Positions 25,458 through 33,417 of a stretch of 60,976 nucleotides of DNA are shown here, in pieces. This DNA comes from Nitrososphaerales archaeon. Its GTDB lineage: Archaea; Thermoproteota; Nitrososphaeria; Nitrososphaerales; Gagatemarchaeaceae. Under the pieces are notes generated by a model, which was not told the origin of the DNA, made no database searches, and saw only the letters and a list, made by a program, of their open reading frames with translations. Made by a program: the position numbers and the translations under genes. Each line of letters opens with the position of its first letter. Within the stretch, counting starts at the first letter, position 1. The DNA lies in the NCBI GenBank assembly GCA_014874415.1, contig JACWAI010000051.1, forward strand, positions 1-60,976, read 5' to 3'.

Positions 25458-25552
25458 TTCAGGAGCTGGGATTGCCAGACCGTTCTTAAGGATAACGCCC
25501 CGGTGCCAAGGGTGTGAAACGCATAATTATCTACCAGAGCCCGCTGCGTCTC

Positions 25553-26845
25553 ATGCCCACCTACGAATATGTGTTCGAGTCCGTCCTTGACAAAGTGAGG
25601 GCTCATGAGAAGTGGTTCTCTGAGTGCCTCCCTTTGGTGGCCAGTGAGAACCTGGCGTCCAAGCGCGTCAGACAGGTGCTGTCGTCAGACCTTGGGCATA
25701 GGTATGCTGAAGGGTGGCCTGGAGAAAGAGTCTACGCTGGCTGCAAGTACATTGACGAGATAGAGTTGCTCGCCATCTCGCTTGGAAAGAGGCTCTTCAA
25801 AGCCGATTTCATCGACGTCAGGCCGACTTCCGGGGTGGTGGCCAACCTTGCGGTCTATTCGGCCCTGAGCAACGCCGGCGACACCATGCTGGCGCTTTCG
25901 ATTCCAAACGGAGGTCACATTTCGCATGGAAAGAGGGACTTTTCGGGTTCTGCCGGCCTGGTCCATTCGCTTCAGGTCGAGTACTTCGCGTTCGACAAGG
26001 ACGAAATGAACATAGACGTAGACGAATCCAAGAAGAGAATCAAGGCCCTCGCGAAGCCGGCCAAGCTCGCTATGTTTGGGGGGAGCCTGTTCCTGTTCCC
26101 ACACCCAGTCAGGGAGCTCGCAGACGTGATCCGGGAGGGAGGGGGCACTGTCTGCTACGATGCTGCCCACGTCGCCGGGCTGATTGCTGGAGGGCGGTTC
26201 CAGGACCCGTTGCGCGAGGGAGCGCAGGTGATGACCTTCAGCACGCACAAGACATTGTTCGGGCCGCAGGGGGGCGCGATTGTATCGGCAGGGGAATTTG
26301 TTGAGGAACTGAAGAAGGGGGTCTTCCCTGGGACCACCAGCAACCATCATCTCAACAACGTAGCAGGGAAAGCCCTTCTTTTCGCTGAGTTCCTGCAGTT
26401 CGGGCGGGGTTATTCGAGGGACGTGGTAAAGAACGCGCAGGTTCTTGCGAACGAACTAGCTCGGCTGGGGGAGAAGGTCTTGGGGGAGAAGAACGGGTAC
26501 ACGAAGTCGCACCAGGTCGCCGTGGACGTGACGAAGTACTCCGACGGGGGTACAATCGAGAAGCTGCTCGAAGAGCAGAACCTGATCATCAACAGGCAGC
26601 TGATTCCCGGGGACCTGCAGGCGGGAAGGCACTACACGAATCCTGGCGGGATAAGGCTCGGAGTCGCCGAGCTGACCCGGTTGGGGATGGGGAAGGGGGA
26701 GATGAAAGAAGTGGCGAAAATCATCCATCTCGCGATGGAAGGTCGGAGCAAGAGGGAAGTGGCGAGCAGAGTGAAGGAGCTCAGAAAGGGATTCCAGACT
26801 GTCAAGTACGCTTTCGGGGAGTCACCGGCCTACTTCTTCCGTTAG
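25553..26845 (+). CDS. glyA: Serine hydroxymethyltransferase
   Basis: SHMT interconverts serine and glycine with a one-carbon carrier. The PLP lysine is in TFSTHKTLFGPQGG. LVASENLASKRVRQVLSSDLGHRYAEG is the substrate and cofactor-binding start, and CYDAAHVAGLIAGG carries the PLP aspartate and histidine. The ATG at 25553, about 26 bases after TAATTATC, gives the usual N-terminus. It overlaps the convergent PolD gene by 24 bases. It fits with gcvT and gcvH at 13-14.7 kb. Confidence 0.95.
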   Translation: MPTYEYVFESVLDKVRAHEKWFSECLPLVASENLASKRVRQVLSSDLGHRYAEGWPGERVYAGCKYIDEIELLAISLGKRLFKADFIDVRPTSGVVANLAVYSALSNAGDTMLALSIPNGGHISHGKRDFSGSAGLVHSLQVEYFAFDKDEMNIDVDESKKRIKALAKPAKLAMFGGSLFLFPHPVRELADVIREGGGTVCYDAAHVAGLIAGGRFQDPLREGAQVMTFSTHKTLFGPQGGAIVSAGEFVEELKKGVFPGTTSNHHLNNVAGKALLFAEFLQFGRGYSRDVVKNAQVLANELARLGEKVLGEKNGYTKSHQVAVDVTKYSDGGTIEKLLEEQNLIINRQLIPGDLQAGRHYTNPGGIRLGVAELTRLGMGKGEMKEVAKIIHLAMEGRSKREVASRVKELRKGFQTVKYAFGESPAYFFR

Positions 26846-29800
26846 AGCGGGCCGAAGGAAATCGGTCAGCTCGAGCTGGTCGGCTTTCCTTTCCCCCTGG
26901 AAGAGTTGGCTGAGTTCTCGTTGGACCATGTCGAGGCGGCTCTTCAGGTATGGGTCGACGTCGTAGTCTCTAGCGAGTCTCTGGGCGATTGAAAGGTACT
27001 TCTCGACGGAAGCCTGAGTCAGGGTTCCCCTGACTTCGCCGCCGCAGCTCGGACATGTCCACGATACCGGAGGCCGGCGGATTGTCAGGCCGCACTTCCG
27101 ACACTTAAACGATTGAGTCGCGTACTTTTTCGTGTTCCCCATTATGTCTCTGATCAGGTGCGTCTTGATTATGGATTCGACTACCTCCTTCGTCGAGACT
27201 GCGTCTATCTTCGATGCGACCTCAATCTGTTTGGAGATCTTCTCGTTCAGGGTTCGCAGGGTGGAGTAGGCCGCGCGGGAACGTTTGATGGCCAGGGCGC
27301 TGGTGGTGTGGGTGTAGCCATACCCGTAGAATTGTGTCTCGTTGCCCAAGCGTGACCCGATCCGCTCAATCAATCCTTCCACGGCCGCCGCGGGAGGGGT
27401 CTTCTGGGTCGCTTCGTAGAATTCGCGGGGGTAGGATGAGGCGATGTCGAAGTTGTGCGCCTGTTCATCTACTTCCGAAGGCAGCAACACGGGCTGGACC
27501 AGCAAAGGCGTGTCCATCATGCCCCCAATCTGATGGGGTATGAATTCCAGAGAGAAATTCAGCAGTGCGTCCAGCAGCAGCAGGAGAGAGTCTCCGTCTC
27601 CGTCGCAGTCGCGTCTCTTCGCCGCATGCCAGTAGGGGTTTGCGAAACAGACTTGGGTGGCTGAGAACCCCACTATCCTCCCGGCAACTCCGACAGAGGT
27701 GTGGGGCGCGAGGCCAATCACGACCTTTCCGATGAGGTCGGAAGGCGTCTCCGCTCTGTAGTAGGCCGGGAGTTCGTACAGGTCCCGGAGCTCGTCGTCC
27801 ACGAACTGTGCCATCCTCAGCAAATCGTCGGAGACCCCCGATGGAATGATGATGTCCTGGGGTTTCAGCTCTAGAACCTGGTCTTCCCTTTCCAGCGGTT
27901 GTCCTTGTGCGTCTGTGGCATACCCCAGCCCGGCCAGTTTCTCGACTGGTAACTTCACGTCCGAAGGTCGGAAGTGGGTAAGTGACGCGTTGGTGACATC
28001 AATCCGCAGAGTCCCGTCCTTGTATACGAAGACGTCGTGGTTGCTCCGGATGATGCCCTTCTCTATGGGCTCGGGGGTCTTTGAAATGCTTGTGAGCCCC
28101 TTTACCCCCTTTATCGGTCTGGATGGGTCGTGTGGCAGCCTGGTCTTCAGCGCGTCGAGTTTCGAGCGGAGGTCGAAGTCGGTATGGGAGTAGGTTACTG
28201 TCTTGATCTTACACTTGGGACAGGTAGCCTCGAGTGTAGTCAGCGCGCACCGGGGACATGAAAGGAAACGTGTAGTCGGGGCGCCACATACTTCACATCT
28301 GGCTGAAAGTCGTCTCTCCCTGCAGTCAGGGCAGTAGGTATTTGTGATCTCGACGTCAACGACCCCCGCTTTGGACGCTGCCGTGATGTCCCTTGATTGG
28401 CCGCCAGCCATCCCGACAGGGAAGAGGACGTGGACCGGTGGCTTCATGCGTCTCATCATGGCTTTCTCCGGCCTCCCGATCCTGATCCCAATCGTGGCCG
28501 TGGTCTGCCGGCCCAGTGTTATCCCAGAAAGTCGGCGGACTGCCTCAATTGGGTCGGCCGAGTCAAACCCTTCGTGGTCAGCCTCGAGTTTCAGAAGTGC
28601 TGTGAGCACCTCAGCCGCGTCCCCCTCCACAACCGCTGAGGACCCGTCGACGCGATGCTCAATCAAAGAGTTCTGGAGTATCTGCTTCGTGTGATGTGAT
28701 GTGATGTCGACAATCACGTCGCGGCCCTCCTTCCTGCACTTGCTTCTTAGCTCTACCAGGTCAGGGGCGGCAATCCTATCGAACCGCGGTGTGAAGCGGG
28801 GGTGAAGTGGGATTCCAAGAACCTGTGAAAGCACGAGGGCCTCCCGCGCGGTCGGGATGGTCGTTATTCCATTGGCGCTGAGGTTCGTGGCCCTTTCGAG
28901 TGGGACTCCGGACTCTGCAAGGCGCTCGGCCGAGCCTGGGGCAGAGCCGAGTGCTTGTCCGAGGTCCTGGCACCACCACTCGGCGACATATGGTGAAGGG
29001 GGGAGATTCTTGTTGTTCTCAAGGAAGTCACCGTAACTCATGAGGACGTCTCCGAGGTCTATGATCTTGTCAAGTCCTTCTCGAAGCGCTTCGGCTTCAG
29101 AGATAGATTCAACCCGTTTCACGCTTCCGTCCGTGAAGAGGGCAGTCGGCCCCTCAATCGAGTCGACGAAAGCGATGGTGGCAGCCTTCCCAGGAAGGTC
29201 CACCTTGACCTGCGTGCCTGGGACGACCGGGTAGTCGAGGAGCGTGGTCAGGGCCGGGTGGATTCCAATGGTGGACAGTCCGGTGTTTGGTGCCCTGCCG
29301 TAACGGAGCCTGAAGCCCCCCCGCCGGTGTGGCATTGAAAGGACTGCCCGGCCCGAGATTACCTCCTCGAAGTGGGCGCCTGCCTGCTCGGTCTCGTTAG
29401 CCGACTGTTGCGTCCCTCCCTTGAGTTGGGCGAGCCATTCCCATCCAGTCACGTTAAGGGTGGCGAGTTTCTTCGCCAGTTTGTGGGCCCTCCCGATCAC
29501 CCCGTCATTCAGCACTCGGAGAGCTCCGCCTCTCATGCGGTCTGTACTCACCCGTTTCAGGTTCCTGTGGACCACGACCTCAATCGGGTCGGTCTCGACG
29601 CCGTCGATTTCGACCGGCAGGTTGGAGATTGTGCGCCTGATGTCTTCGTCCGTGACCTTGTACTGGAAGTTCCCGACTTCTCTTTCGTAGATCCTGAGTT
29701 CTTCGGCGTACCTGTCGACCTCCTCCTGCCTGGCTCTGTAGCTTGCCAGCCCCAGCTTTTTCGCTGTCATGTCTGCAATCACGAGTGAGAAGGCGGCCTC

Positions 29801-30304
29801 GGTCCCGCCGGCAGAGCGCATCGGGCCGGCGTAGGTGACGCATGTGTAGTCGCTGTTGTCGTCGTTCTGTTTGATCGAGACGTCGAAGATGCCTTCGATT
29901 GGGGCGACCGTGACCCCGTCCGTCATCACGGCGAGGCCAGCGCGGACGCCGTACTCGAGTGCCTTCTGCCTTTCAAGGGCCCCAAACCGGCCCAGGGCGA
30001 TTTCTTGAGAGATTGTCAGAGCTGCGCGCTCCTTGGTGGTGGACTTCAGGAGCTCCCTGAGCCTGCCGACAAGGCTTTCGAACTGGTCCAGGCCGAGCAT
30101 TTGGTTCACCCGGTCTGCCAGATCGAAGACCGTCTTCGACTCGACTGTTTGTTTCGGGTCGAGTCCCTTGGCTCTCGCTGTCGAGGCGAGGTTGTAGGTC
30201 GTTTCGTACTGTGAAAGGATGTCTTGGTAGTATCCCTCGAGTCTGGCGGGGAAGGGTGCTAGCTGCCGGGCGCGAGCCCAGGCGTCCTTGCTGGAGAACG
30301 ACAT
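26822..30304 (-). CDS. polC: DNA polymerase D large catalytic subunit DP2
   Basis: DP2 is the polymerase core of the archaeal replicase PolD. The protein is 1,160 residues with no intein. The catalytic double-psi barrel motif DCDGDGD lies at about 899-905, following NPYWHAAKRR. Zinc sites include CPDCRERRLSARCEVCG, CPRC/CPKC pairs, and the C-terminal C1068, C1071, C1084 and C1087. A CTTAAG box lies about 29 bases before the ATG. Its partner DP1 is at 34.6-36.1 kb, across the origin. Confidence 0.96.
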   Translation of the reverse strand: MSFSSKDAWARARQLAPFPARLEGYYQDILSQYETTYNLASTARAKGLDPKQTVESKTVFDLADRVNQMLGLDQFESLVGRLRELLKSTTKERAALTISQEIALGRFGALERQKALEYGVRAGLAVMTDGVTVAPIEGIFDVSIKQNDDNSDYTCVTYAGPMRSAGGTEAAFSLVIADMTAKKLGLASYRARQEEVDRYAEELRIYEREVGNFQYKVTDEDIRRTISNLPVEIDGVETDPIEVVVHRNLKRVSTDRMRGGALRVLNDGVIGRAHKLAKKLATLNVTGWEWLAQLKGGTQQSANETEQAGAHFEEVISGRAVLSMPHRRGGFRLRYGRAPNTGLSTIGIHPALTTLLDYPVVPGTQVKVDLPGKAATIAFVDSIEGPTALFTDGSVKRVESISEAEALREGLDKIIDLGDVLMSYGDFLENNKNLPPSPYVAEWWCQDLGQALGSAPGSAERLAESGVPLERATNLSANGITTIPTAREALVLSQVLGIPLHPRFTPRFDRIAAPDLVELRSKCRKEGRDVIVDITSHHTKQILQNSLIEHRVDGSSAVVEGDAAEVLTALLKLEADHEGFDSADPIEAVRRLSGITLGRQTTATIGIRIGRPEKAMMRRMKPPVHVLFPVGMAGGQSRDITAASKAGVVDVEITNTYCPDCRERRLSARCEVCGAPTTRFLSCPRCALTTLEATCPKCKIKTVTYSHTDFDLRSKLDALKTRLPHDPSRPIKGVKGLTSISKTPEPIEKGIIRSNHDVFVYKDGTLRIDVTNASLTHFRPSDVKLPVEKLAGLGYATDAQGQPLEREDQVLELKPQDIIIPSGVSDDLLRMAQFVDDELRDLYELPAYYRAETPSDLIGKVVIGLAPHTSVGVAGRIVGFSATQVCFANPYWHAAKRRDCDGDGDSLLLLLDALLNFSLEFIPHQIGGMMDTPLLVQPVLLPSEVDEQAHNFDIASSYPREFYEATQKTPPAAAVEGLIERIGSRLGNETQFYGYGYTHTTSALAIKRSRAAYSTLRTLNEKISKQIEVASKIDAVSTKEVVESIIKTHLIRDIMGNTKKYATQSFKCRKCGLTIRRPPVSWTCPSCGGEVRGTLTQASVEKYLSIAQRLARDYDVDPYLKSRLDMVQRELSQLFQGERKADQLELTDFLRPALTEEVGR

Positions 30305-30338
30305 CCGTTGTCATCGGTCCGCGGCTAGGTCTTAAGCT

Positions 30339-31097
30339 CTATCTGTGCCTTAATGCCTTAGTGATTTGTCGTAGGGTCTTGTCGAACCCTTCGGTCTGGA
30401 GGAGATTGCCGACGACCAGAACGTTCGCACCCGAATGTGAAGCCCTTCGCGCTTGATCTGCGTTGGTGATTCCGCCCCCCACGATCAGGATCCCGTCGTA
30501 GACCTTTCGAACCTGTCGGATAGTCTCTGGCGAGACGGGCTCTCCAGACCCGCTCCCTGCTTCCAGATAGAGGTTCCTCATTCCCAGATACTTGGCGGCG
30601 AGGGCATAGATTGCCGCGAGGTTGGGTTTCGATTGCGGAATCCCGTTCACCTGACCGATGAAGCTCGTCGCGCTTGAGTTGCCGAAGACGAGATACCCCA
30701 TCGGTATGCTTTCGATCCTCGTTCTATACACCGCCGTGGCCCCCAACGCTTGGGCTCCTATGATGAAGTAGGGGTTGGTCGAGTTGAGCAGGCTGCTGAA
30801 GAGTATCGCGTCAGCGTGACGTGATACTCCTGTGATGTTACCTGGAAAGAGTACTACCGGTGATGTCACGCGTTTCTTGATGGCTCTGACGACCGCGTCC
30901 AGCCGGCTTTGGTCAGAGATTGTCGAGCCTCCGACCAGAATCAATGATACTCCGCATTTGATTGCGGCCCCTGCTGTCTCTGCGGCTCGAGCCGGAGAGA
31001 AATCCTCAGGATCAATCAGGGCCGCGCAAATGGTGCCTCTTCTTGTTTCATGAAGTATCTTCTTCTCGACTGGTCCTGGCCCGTTCATCTCAGGCAC
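30339..31097 (-). CDS. Geranylgeranylglyceryl phosphate synthase
   Basis: GGGP synthase makes the first ether bond of archaeal lipids from sn-glycerol-1-phosphate and geranylgeranyl diphosphate. The TIM-barrel protein (252 residues) has CAALIDPEDF, LVGGSTISD, FPGNITGVSRHADAILF, YLEAGSGSGEPV and VGGGITNADQA, all family signatures for phosphate and substrate binding. It overlaps elf1 by 8 bases and is therefore probably coupled to it. Confidence 0.94.
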   Translation of the reverse strand: MPEMNGPGPVEKKILHETRRGTICAALIDPEDFSPARAAETAGAAIKCGVSLILVGGSTISDQSRLDAVVRAIKKRVTSPVVLFPGNITGVSRHADAILFSSLLNSTNPYFIIGAQALGATAVYRTRIESIPMGYLVFGNSSATSFIGQVNGIPQSKPNLAAIYALAAKYLGMRNLYLEAGSGSGEPVSPETIRQVRKVYDGILIVGGGITNADQARRASHSGANVLVVGNLLQTEGFDKTLRQITKALRHR

Positions 31098-31344
31098 CGA
31101 CTCGTGCGAAGTCGTCTACGAATGTGTTGTAGACGTCTATGTCGGCGCGTTTGGTGGGGTACCTGAGTTCTCTGCGGAGAGAGCACCCTAGGTTGCCACA
31201 CGCAATCGAGTAAACGTTGTCTTGTGATTCCTCATCCAGTTGTGATGTGATTCGAATCGTTATCATGCCACATCGCGGACAGGCAAAGACCTTCGGCAAG
31301 GTTCGTCTAACAATCCGTAGTGTTTTCTTCCTTCTCCTACCCAA
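31090..31344 (-). CDS. Elf1-like transcription elongation factor
   Basis: The 84-residue protein starts MGRRRKK, then FACPRCGMITIRI and a second cysteine pair (ACGNLGC), ending with DIDVYNTFVDDF. This is the layout of the eukaryotic and archaeal Elf1 zinc-ribbon factor, which binds RNA polymerase during elongation. The TTG start at 31344 is preceded by GGTGAGG and by a CTTATTTAG promoter element about 35 bases upstream. Elf1 occurs in TACK and Asgard lineages, which supports the placement of this genome. Confidence 0.85.
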   Translation of the reverse strand: MGRRRKKTLRIVRRTLPKVFACPRCGMITIRITSQLDEESQDNVYSIACGNLGCSLRRELRYPTKRADIDVYNTFVDDFARVGA

Positions 31345-31459
31345 GTTACCTCACCCGCTTGTTCGTAATCTGTGCTAAATAAGATGATGTGTGGGTGGAG
31401 GAAGGTGGTCCTACGGAAATCTCAAAGTTTGCCTCGGAATAACGTGATTTAGTTTAGTT

Positions 31460-31472
31460 TTCTTATTAAGAA
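31460..31472. promoter_or_regulatory. Palindrome in the elf1/HTH divergent region
   Basis: TTCTTA-T-TAAGAA is a perfect 6-bp inverted repeat with a one-base centre. It lies in an unusually AT-rich 192-base gap between elf1 and the gene at 31537. It could be a regulator site; no terminator-like T run follows. Confidence 0.35.
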
Positions 31473-31508
31473 GACTAAGTAGATTAGAATCGTAGGAACC
31501 GAGGGTTT

Positions 31509-31522
31509 ATACGATTTCGTAT
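31509..31522. promoter_or_regulatory. Palindromic operator overlapping a TATA box
   Basis: ATACGA-TT-TCGTAT is a perfect 6-bp inverted repeat that starts inside the TATA-like TTTATACG (31506-31513) and ends 14 bases before the ATG of the downstream gene. A protein bound here would block the promoter. Confidence 0.45.
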
Positions 31523-31536
31523 CAACCGCTGACGCA

Positions 31537-31893
31537 ATGAGCGTGCCTAATCGTCTGATCGAAGACTCCAGCTTGACGAGAACCCAAGTGGAGTCTCTCG
31601 AGGTGTTTGCGAGGGTGCTCTCTCACGAGCTCTCCCTGAGAGAGGCCGCTGGTCTGAGAGAAGATGGAGCTGTCACCGTGGGATCCTATTACAGAACGGT
31701 GCTGCAGGCGAGGAAGAAGATTCGGTCTTCTGTCCTGACTCTAATCATAGCTCAATGGCTTGGAGTTGTGAACGTCGAGAACCTGCGCCGCCTGCTCGAC
31801 TTGGCTGGAAAAGGAGTCTCGACCCTGGGCGAGGAGGAGAAAGAGAGGCTTGTCGATGTCTTGGACGCCCTTCTGGACAAAATCGTGATGTGA
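31537..31893 (+). CDS. Small helical, possibly DNA-binding protein
   Basis: The 118-residue protein is all helical by inspection. A helix-turn-helix-like part (SLREAAGLREDGAVTVGSYYRTVLQARKKIRSS) lies at about residues 32-66, with a leucine-rich C-terminal half that could dimerise. The ATG is about 28 bases after a TATA-like TTTATACG, so the message is leaderless. A perfect palindrome sits on this box, which suggests self-regulation. I cannot name a family. Confidence 0.6.
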   Translation: MSVPNRLIEDSSLTRTQVESLEVFARVLSHELSLREAAGLREDGAVTVGSYYRTVLQARKKIRSSVLTLIIAQWLGVVNVENLRRLLDLAGKGVSTLGEEEKERLVDVLDALLDKIVM

Positions 31894-31921
31894 TAGTGAT
31901 GTTTATATGATGTTGCATCAC
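31885..31921. promoter_or_regulatory. GTGATG repeat cluster around a TATA box
   Basis: GTGATG occurs at 31885-31890 and 31896-31901, TGATG recurs at 31908-31912, and the inverse CATCAC lies at 31916-31921. The TATA-like TTTATATG (31902-31909) is in the middle. The gene at 31935 begins about 29 bases after this box. The repeats look like half-sites of an operator. Confidence 0.4.
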
Positions 31922-31934
31922 AGACGTAGAGCCA

Positions 31935-32492
31935 TTGGATGATCTCGTGACCCTGGCCGTCGTGGGTTTCTCGGGTTTCTTTGTGGTCCTATCCTTCGTC
32001 CTGTTGGTTCGTTACAGGCAGATTTCGCAGAGAATCTCTACTTCCTCTGACCTCGGTCATGATTTGTGGCAGGCGTTGGACTCTCGTCTGAGGAAGCAGG
32101 ACGAGCGAATCCTCGATATGATGGGTCGATTCGAAGTGATTCAGTCGCGTGTTGTGGGGAAGGAACCGGCGAAGTCGTTTGTGACCCCCGTGGCGGTCGA
32201 GGAAGCACCCGTGTTGCGTGAGGGGCGTCCTCCGAGCGCCCCTGTGATTGCCCCCAAGACCCCGGCTCCGCATGATCAAGGTGACAATATCGCCAGGGTC
32301 GTTCTGAGGCTCCTCGCAGAGCGACCTCGGACGTCGGTTGAGATCAAGGGGCTAGTGGGCAAGTCCCGCGAGCATTCGGCCCGCCTGATGAAGAACCTGT
32401 TCGAGCGCGGTCTGGTCGTCAGAGACGATTCCAAGAGGCCCTTCGTCTACCAGTTGACGGACGACGGTCGGCGTTATCTTTCTGCTGGTTGA
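31935..32492 (+). CDS. Membrane-anchored winged-helix protein
   Basis: The protein has one N-terminal membrane helix (about residues 5-27), a charged, probably coiled-coil region to about 75, a proline-rich linker, and a C-terminal winged helix (IARVVLRLLAERPRTSVEIKGLVGKSREHSARLMKNLFERGLVVR...). A DNA-binding domain tethered to the membrane is unusual and could sense a membrane signal or anchor DNA. The TTG start is about 29 bases after the TATA box. It overlaps the convergent wHTH gene by 19 bases. Confidence 0.65.
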   Translation: MDDLVTLAVVGFSGFFVVLSFVLLVRYRQISQRISTSSDLGHDLWQALDSRLRKQDERILDMMGRFEVIQSRVVGKEPAKSFVTPVAVEEAPVLREGRPPSAPVIAPKTPAPHDQGDNIARVVLRLLAERPRTSVEIKGLVGKSREHSARLMKNLFERGLVVRDDSKRPFVYQLTDDGRRYLSAG

Positions 32493-32872
32493 GGGACCTT
32501 CAGGTATACCCGTCTGTAGACCCAAGAATTGCCGAATCGTTCTCTCTTCAGGTATTGTTTCTCCGCGAGCCGCGACAGGTAGGTGGATATCGTGCTCAGC
32601 CTGACCGGCTGGTTGTGTTTTTCTTCGAACTCCCTGGCCACGTCGGATGAGGAGAAGTCACCCGAGGAAAACGTAGTCTCGAGCAGGATCATGACCTTCC
32701 CCAAGAATGTCCCCTCGTCTGGTGGTTTGATGTCGTGTTCGAGTGGTACGTCCATGATCTCCAGCATGTCTACTGCCTTCATCAACTTGTCCCGCGAGAC
32801 CTTCCCCTCGAGGGCGAGTGTGTACTTGGTACCGTCCTCGTCCTCTAGCTCAATCTTGATGCGTTTCCGCAT
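32474..32872 (-). CDS. Winged-helix DNA-binding protein
   Basis: A basic/acidic N-terminal strand region (KRIKIELEDEDGTKYTLALEG) is followed by a linker and a C-terminal winged helix with the recognition region VRLSTISTYLSRLAEKQYLKRERFGNSWVYRR. The frame is open to 32947, but the ATG at 32872 gives a clean start with GGATTTAACG about 35 bases upstream. It is the last gene before the origin and reads away from it. Regulation of replication or of nearby genes is only a positional guess. Confidence 0.65.
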   Translation of the reverse strand: MRKRIKIELEDEDGTKYTLALEGKVSRDKLMKAVDMLEIMDVPLEHDIKPPDEGTFLGKVMILLETTFSSGDFSSSDVAREFEEKHNQPVRLSTISTYLSRLAEKQYLKRERFGNSWVYRRVYLKVPQPAER

Positions 32873-33025
32873 GCGACCTGCCCGTGGTCGGTCCGCTGGT
32901 GCGTTAAATCCAGTGACGGTGTGAACTTGTGAACACCCGGCGAACATTGTTTGACTGCTAGTTGATAGCGTTCGGTCTGTTCACTCGCGTTCACAGTTGT
33001 GGTTTCTGGAAAGGCCGTCTACTGG

Positions 33026-33049
33026 CTCCAGTGGAAACAAAGGGGTTGG
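33026..33049 (+). promoter_or_regulatory. ORB element 1
   Basis: It contains TCCAGTGGAAACAAAGGGG, a near-exact match to the archaeal origin recognition box bound by Orc1/Cdc6, including the G-string at its end. Orientation is towards the AT-rich core. Confidence 0.88.
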
Positions 33050-33083
33050 AATTTGGTTCTGTGGGGTTTTTGGGGTTGGACAA

Positions 33084-33108
33084 GTTCCACTGGAAACATT
33101 GGGGTCTC
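33084..33108 (+). promoter_or_regulatory. ORB element 2
   Basis: It contains TTCCACTGGAAACATTGGGG. The CTGGAAAC core and G-string are kept and the orientation matches ORB 1, 58 bases away. Confidence 0.82.
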
Positions 33109-33167
33109 CCCTCGACCGGGTTCCTCGGGTTGTTCACCAATCTTCACTGGGGATCCCCGCCCCCTGT

Positions 33168-33181
33168 GCTTCCACTGTAGG
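33168..33181 (-). promoter_or_regulatory. Mini-ORB-like half site
   Basis: On the minus strand it reads CTACAGTGGAAGCAC, sharing the CAGTGGAA core but not the G-string. It is a weaker match, in the opposite orientation to ORBs 1 and 2. Confidence 0.4.
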
Positions 33182-33281
33182 CTTTTCTCCCCACGGCTTG
33201 TCCTTCGTCTTCCTTCTCTTCACTGTCTGTGTCTGTTGTTCTAGACCCCAAGGCATATCCCATCGGTCTCGCATACCTAGA

Positions 33282-33329
33282 ACGGGACGTTTTACTAACG
33301 TAAAATTAATTTCTCTACCCACGGGACGT
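33282..33329. repeat. AT-rich core flanked by a 9-bp direct repeat (candidate unwinding element)
   Basis: ACGGGACGT is repeated at 33282-33290 and 33321-33329. Between the copies lies TTTTAC-TAAC-GTAAAA (an inverted repeat) followed by TTAATTT. This is the most AT-rich part of the origin region and the likely site of strand opening. Confidence 0.6.
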
Positions 33330-33359
33330 ACAGTAGAAACAGGGGAAACCAAGGGGCGG
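33329..33359 (+). promoter_or_regulatory. Two overlapping degenerate ORB-like sites
   Basis: TACAGTAGAAACAGGGG at 33329-33345 and AGGGGAAACCAAGGGGCGG at 33341-33359 both resemble the GTGGAAAC...GGGG pattern and adjoin the AT-rich core. Confidence 0.5.
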
Positions 33360-33393
33360 CGGGCCATTCGGCAGCGCAGAAACTCCTTATTTA

Positions 33394-33416
33394 CCAACCA
33401 GTGTTTCCACTGTTCC
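33394..33416 (-). promoter_or_regulatory. ORB element between the orc1 TATA box and start
   Basis: On the minus strand it reads GGAACAGTGGAAACACTGG. It begins just after the TATA-like CTTATTTACC (33385-33394) and ends one base before the TTG start of orc1, so initiator binding would cover the orc1 promoter. Confidence 0.75.
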
Positions 33417-33417
33417 G

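Larger units (their letters stand above)
32950..33417. other. Putative replication origin (oriC)
   Basis: This is the only gene-free stretch of any size in the window (32873-33417). It contains origin recognition box (ORB) motifs with the archaeal core CAGTGGAAACAAAGGGG or close variants, an AT-rich core with inverted and direct repeats, and lies directly upstream of orc1/cdc6. ORBs at 33026 and 33084 point right, and sites at 33168 and 33394 point left, so they face the AT-rich element. This is the classical archaeal oriC layout next to the initiator gene. Overlapping open frames here are not gene-like. Confidence 0.88.

Noticed and set aside
28685-28711. Triplicated GTGAT repeat in the DP2 gene
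   Set aside because: It encodes an ordinary part of DP2 (SHHTK) and is too short to call a regulatory or mobile repeat.
26822-30304. Intein in the PolD large subunit
   Set aside because: DP2 often carries inteins, but this copy is 1,160 residues with uninterrupted motifs and no block A or HN-C junction.
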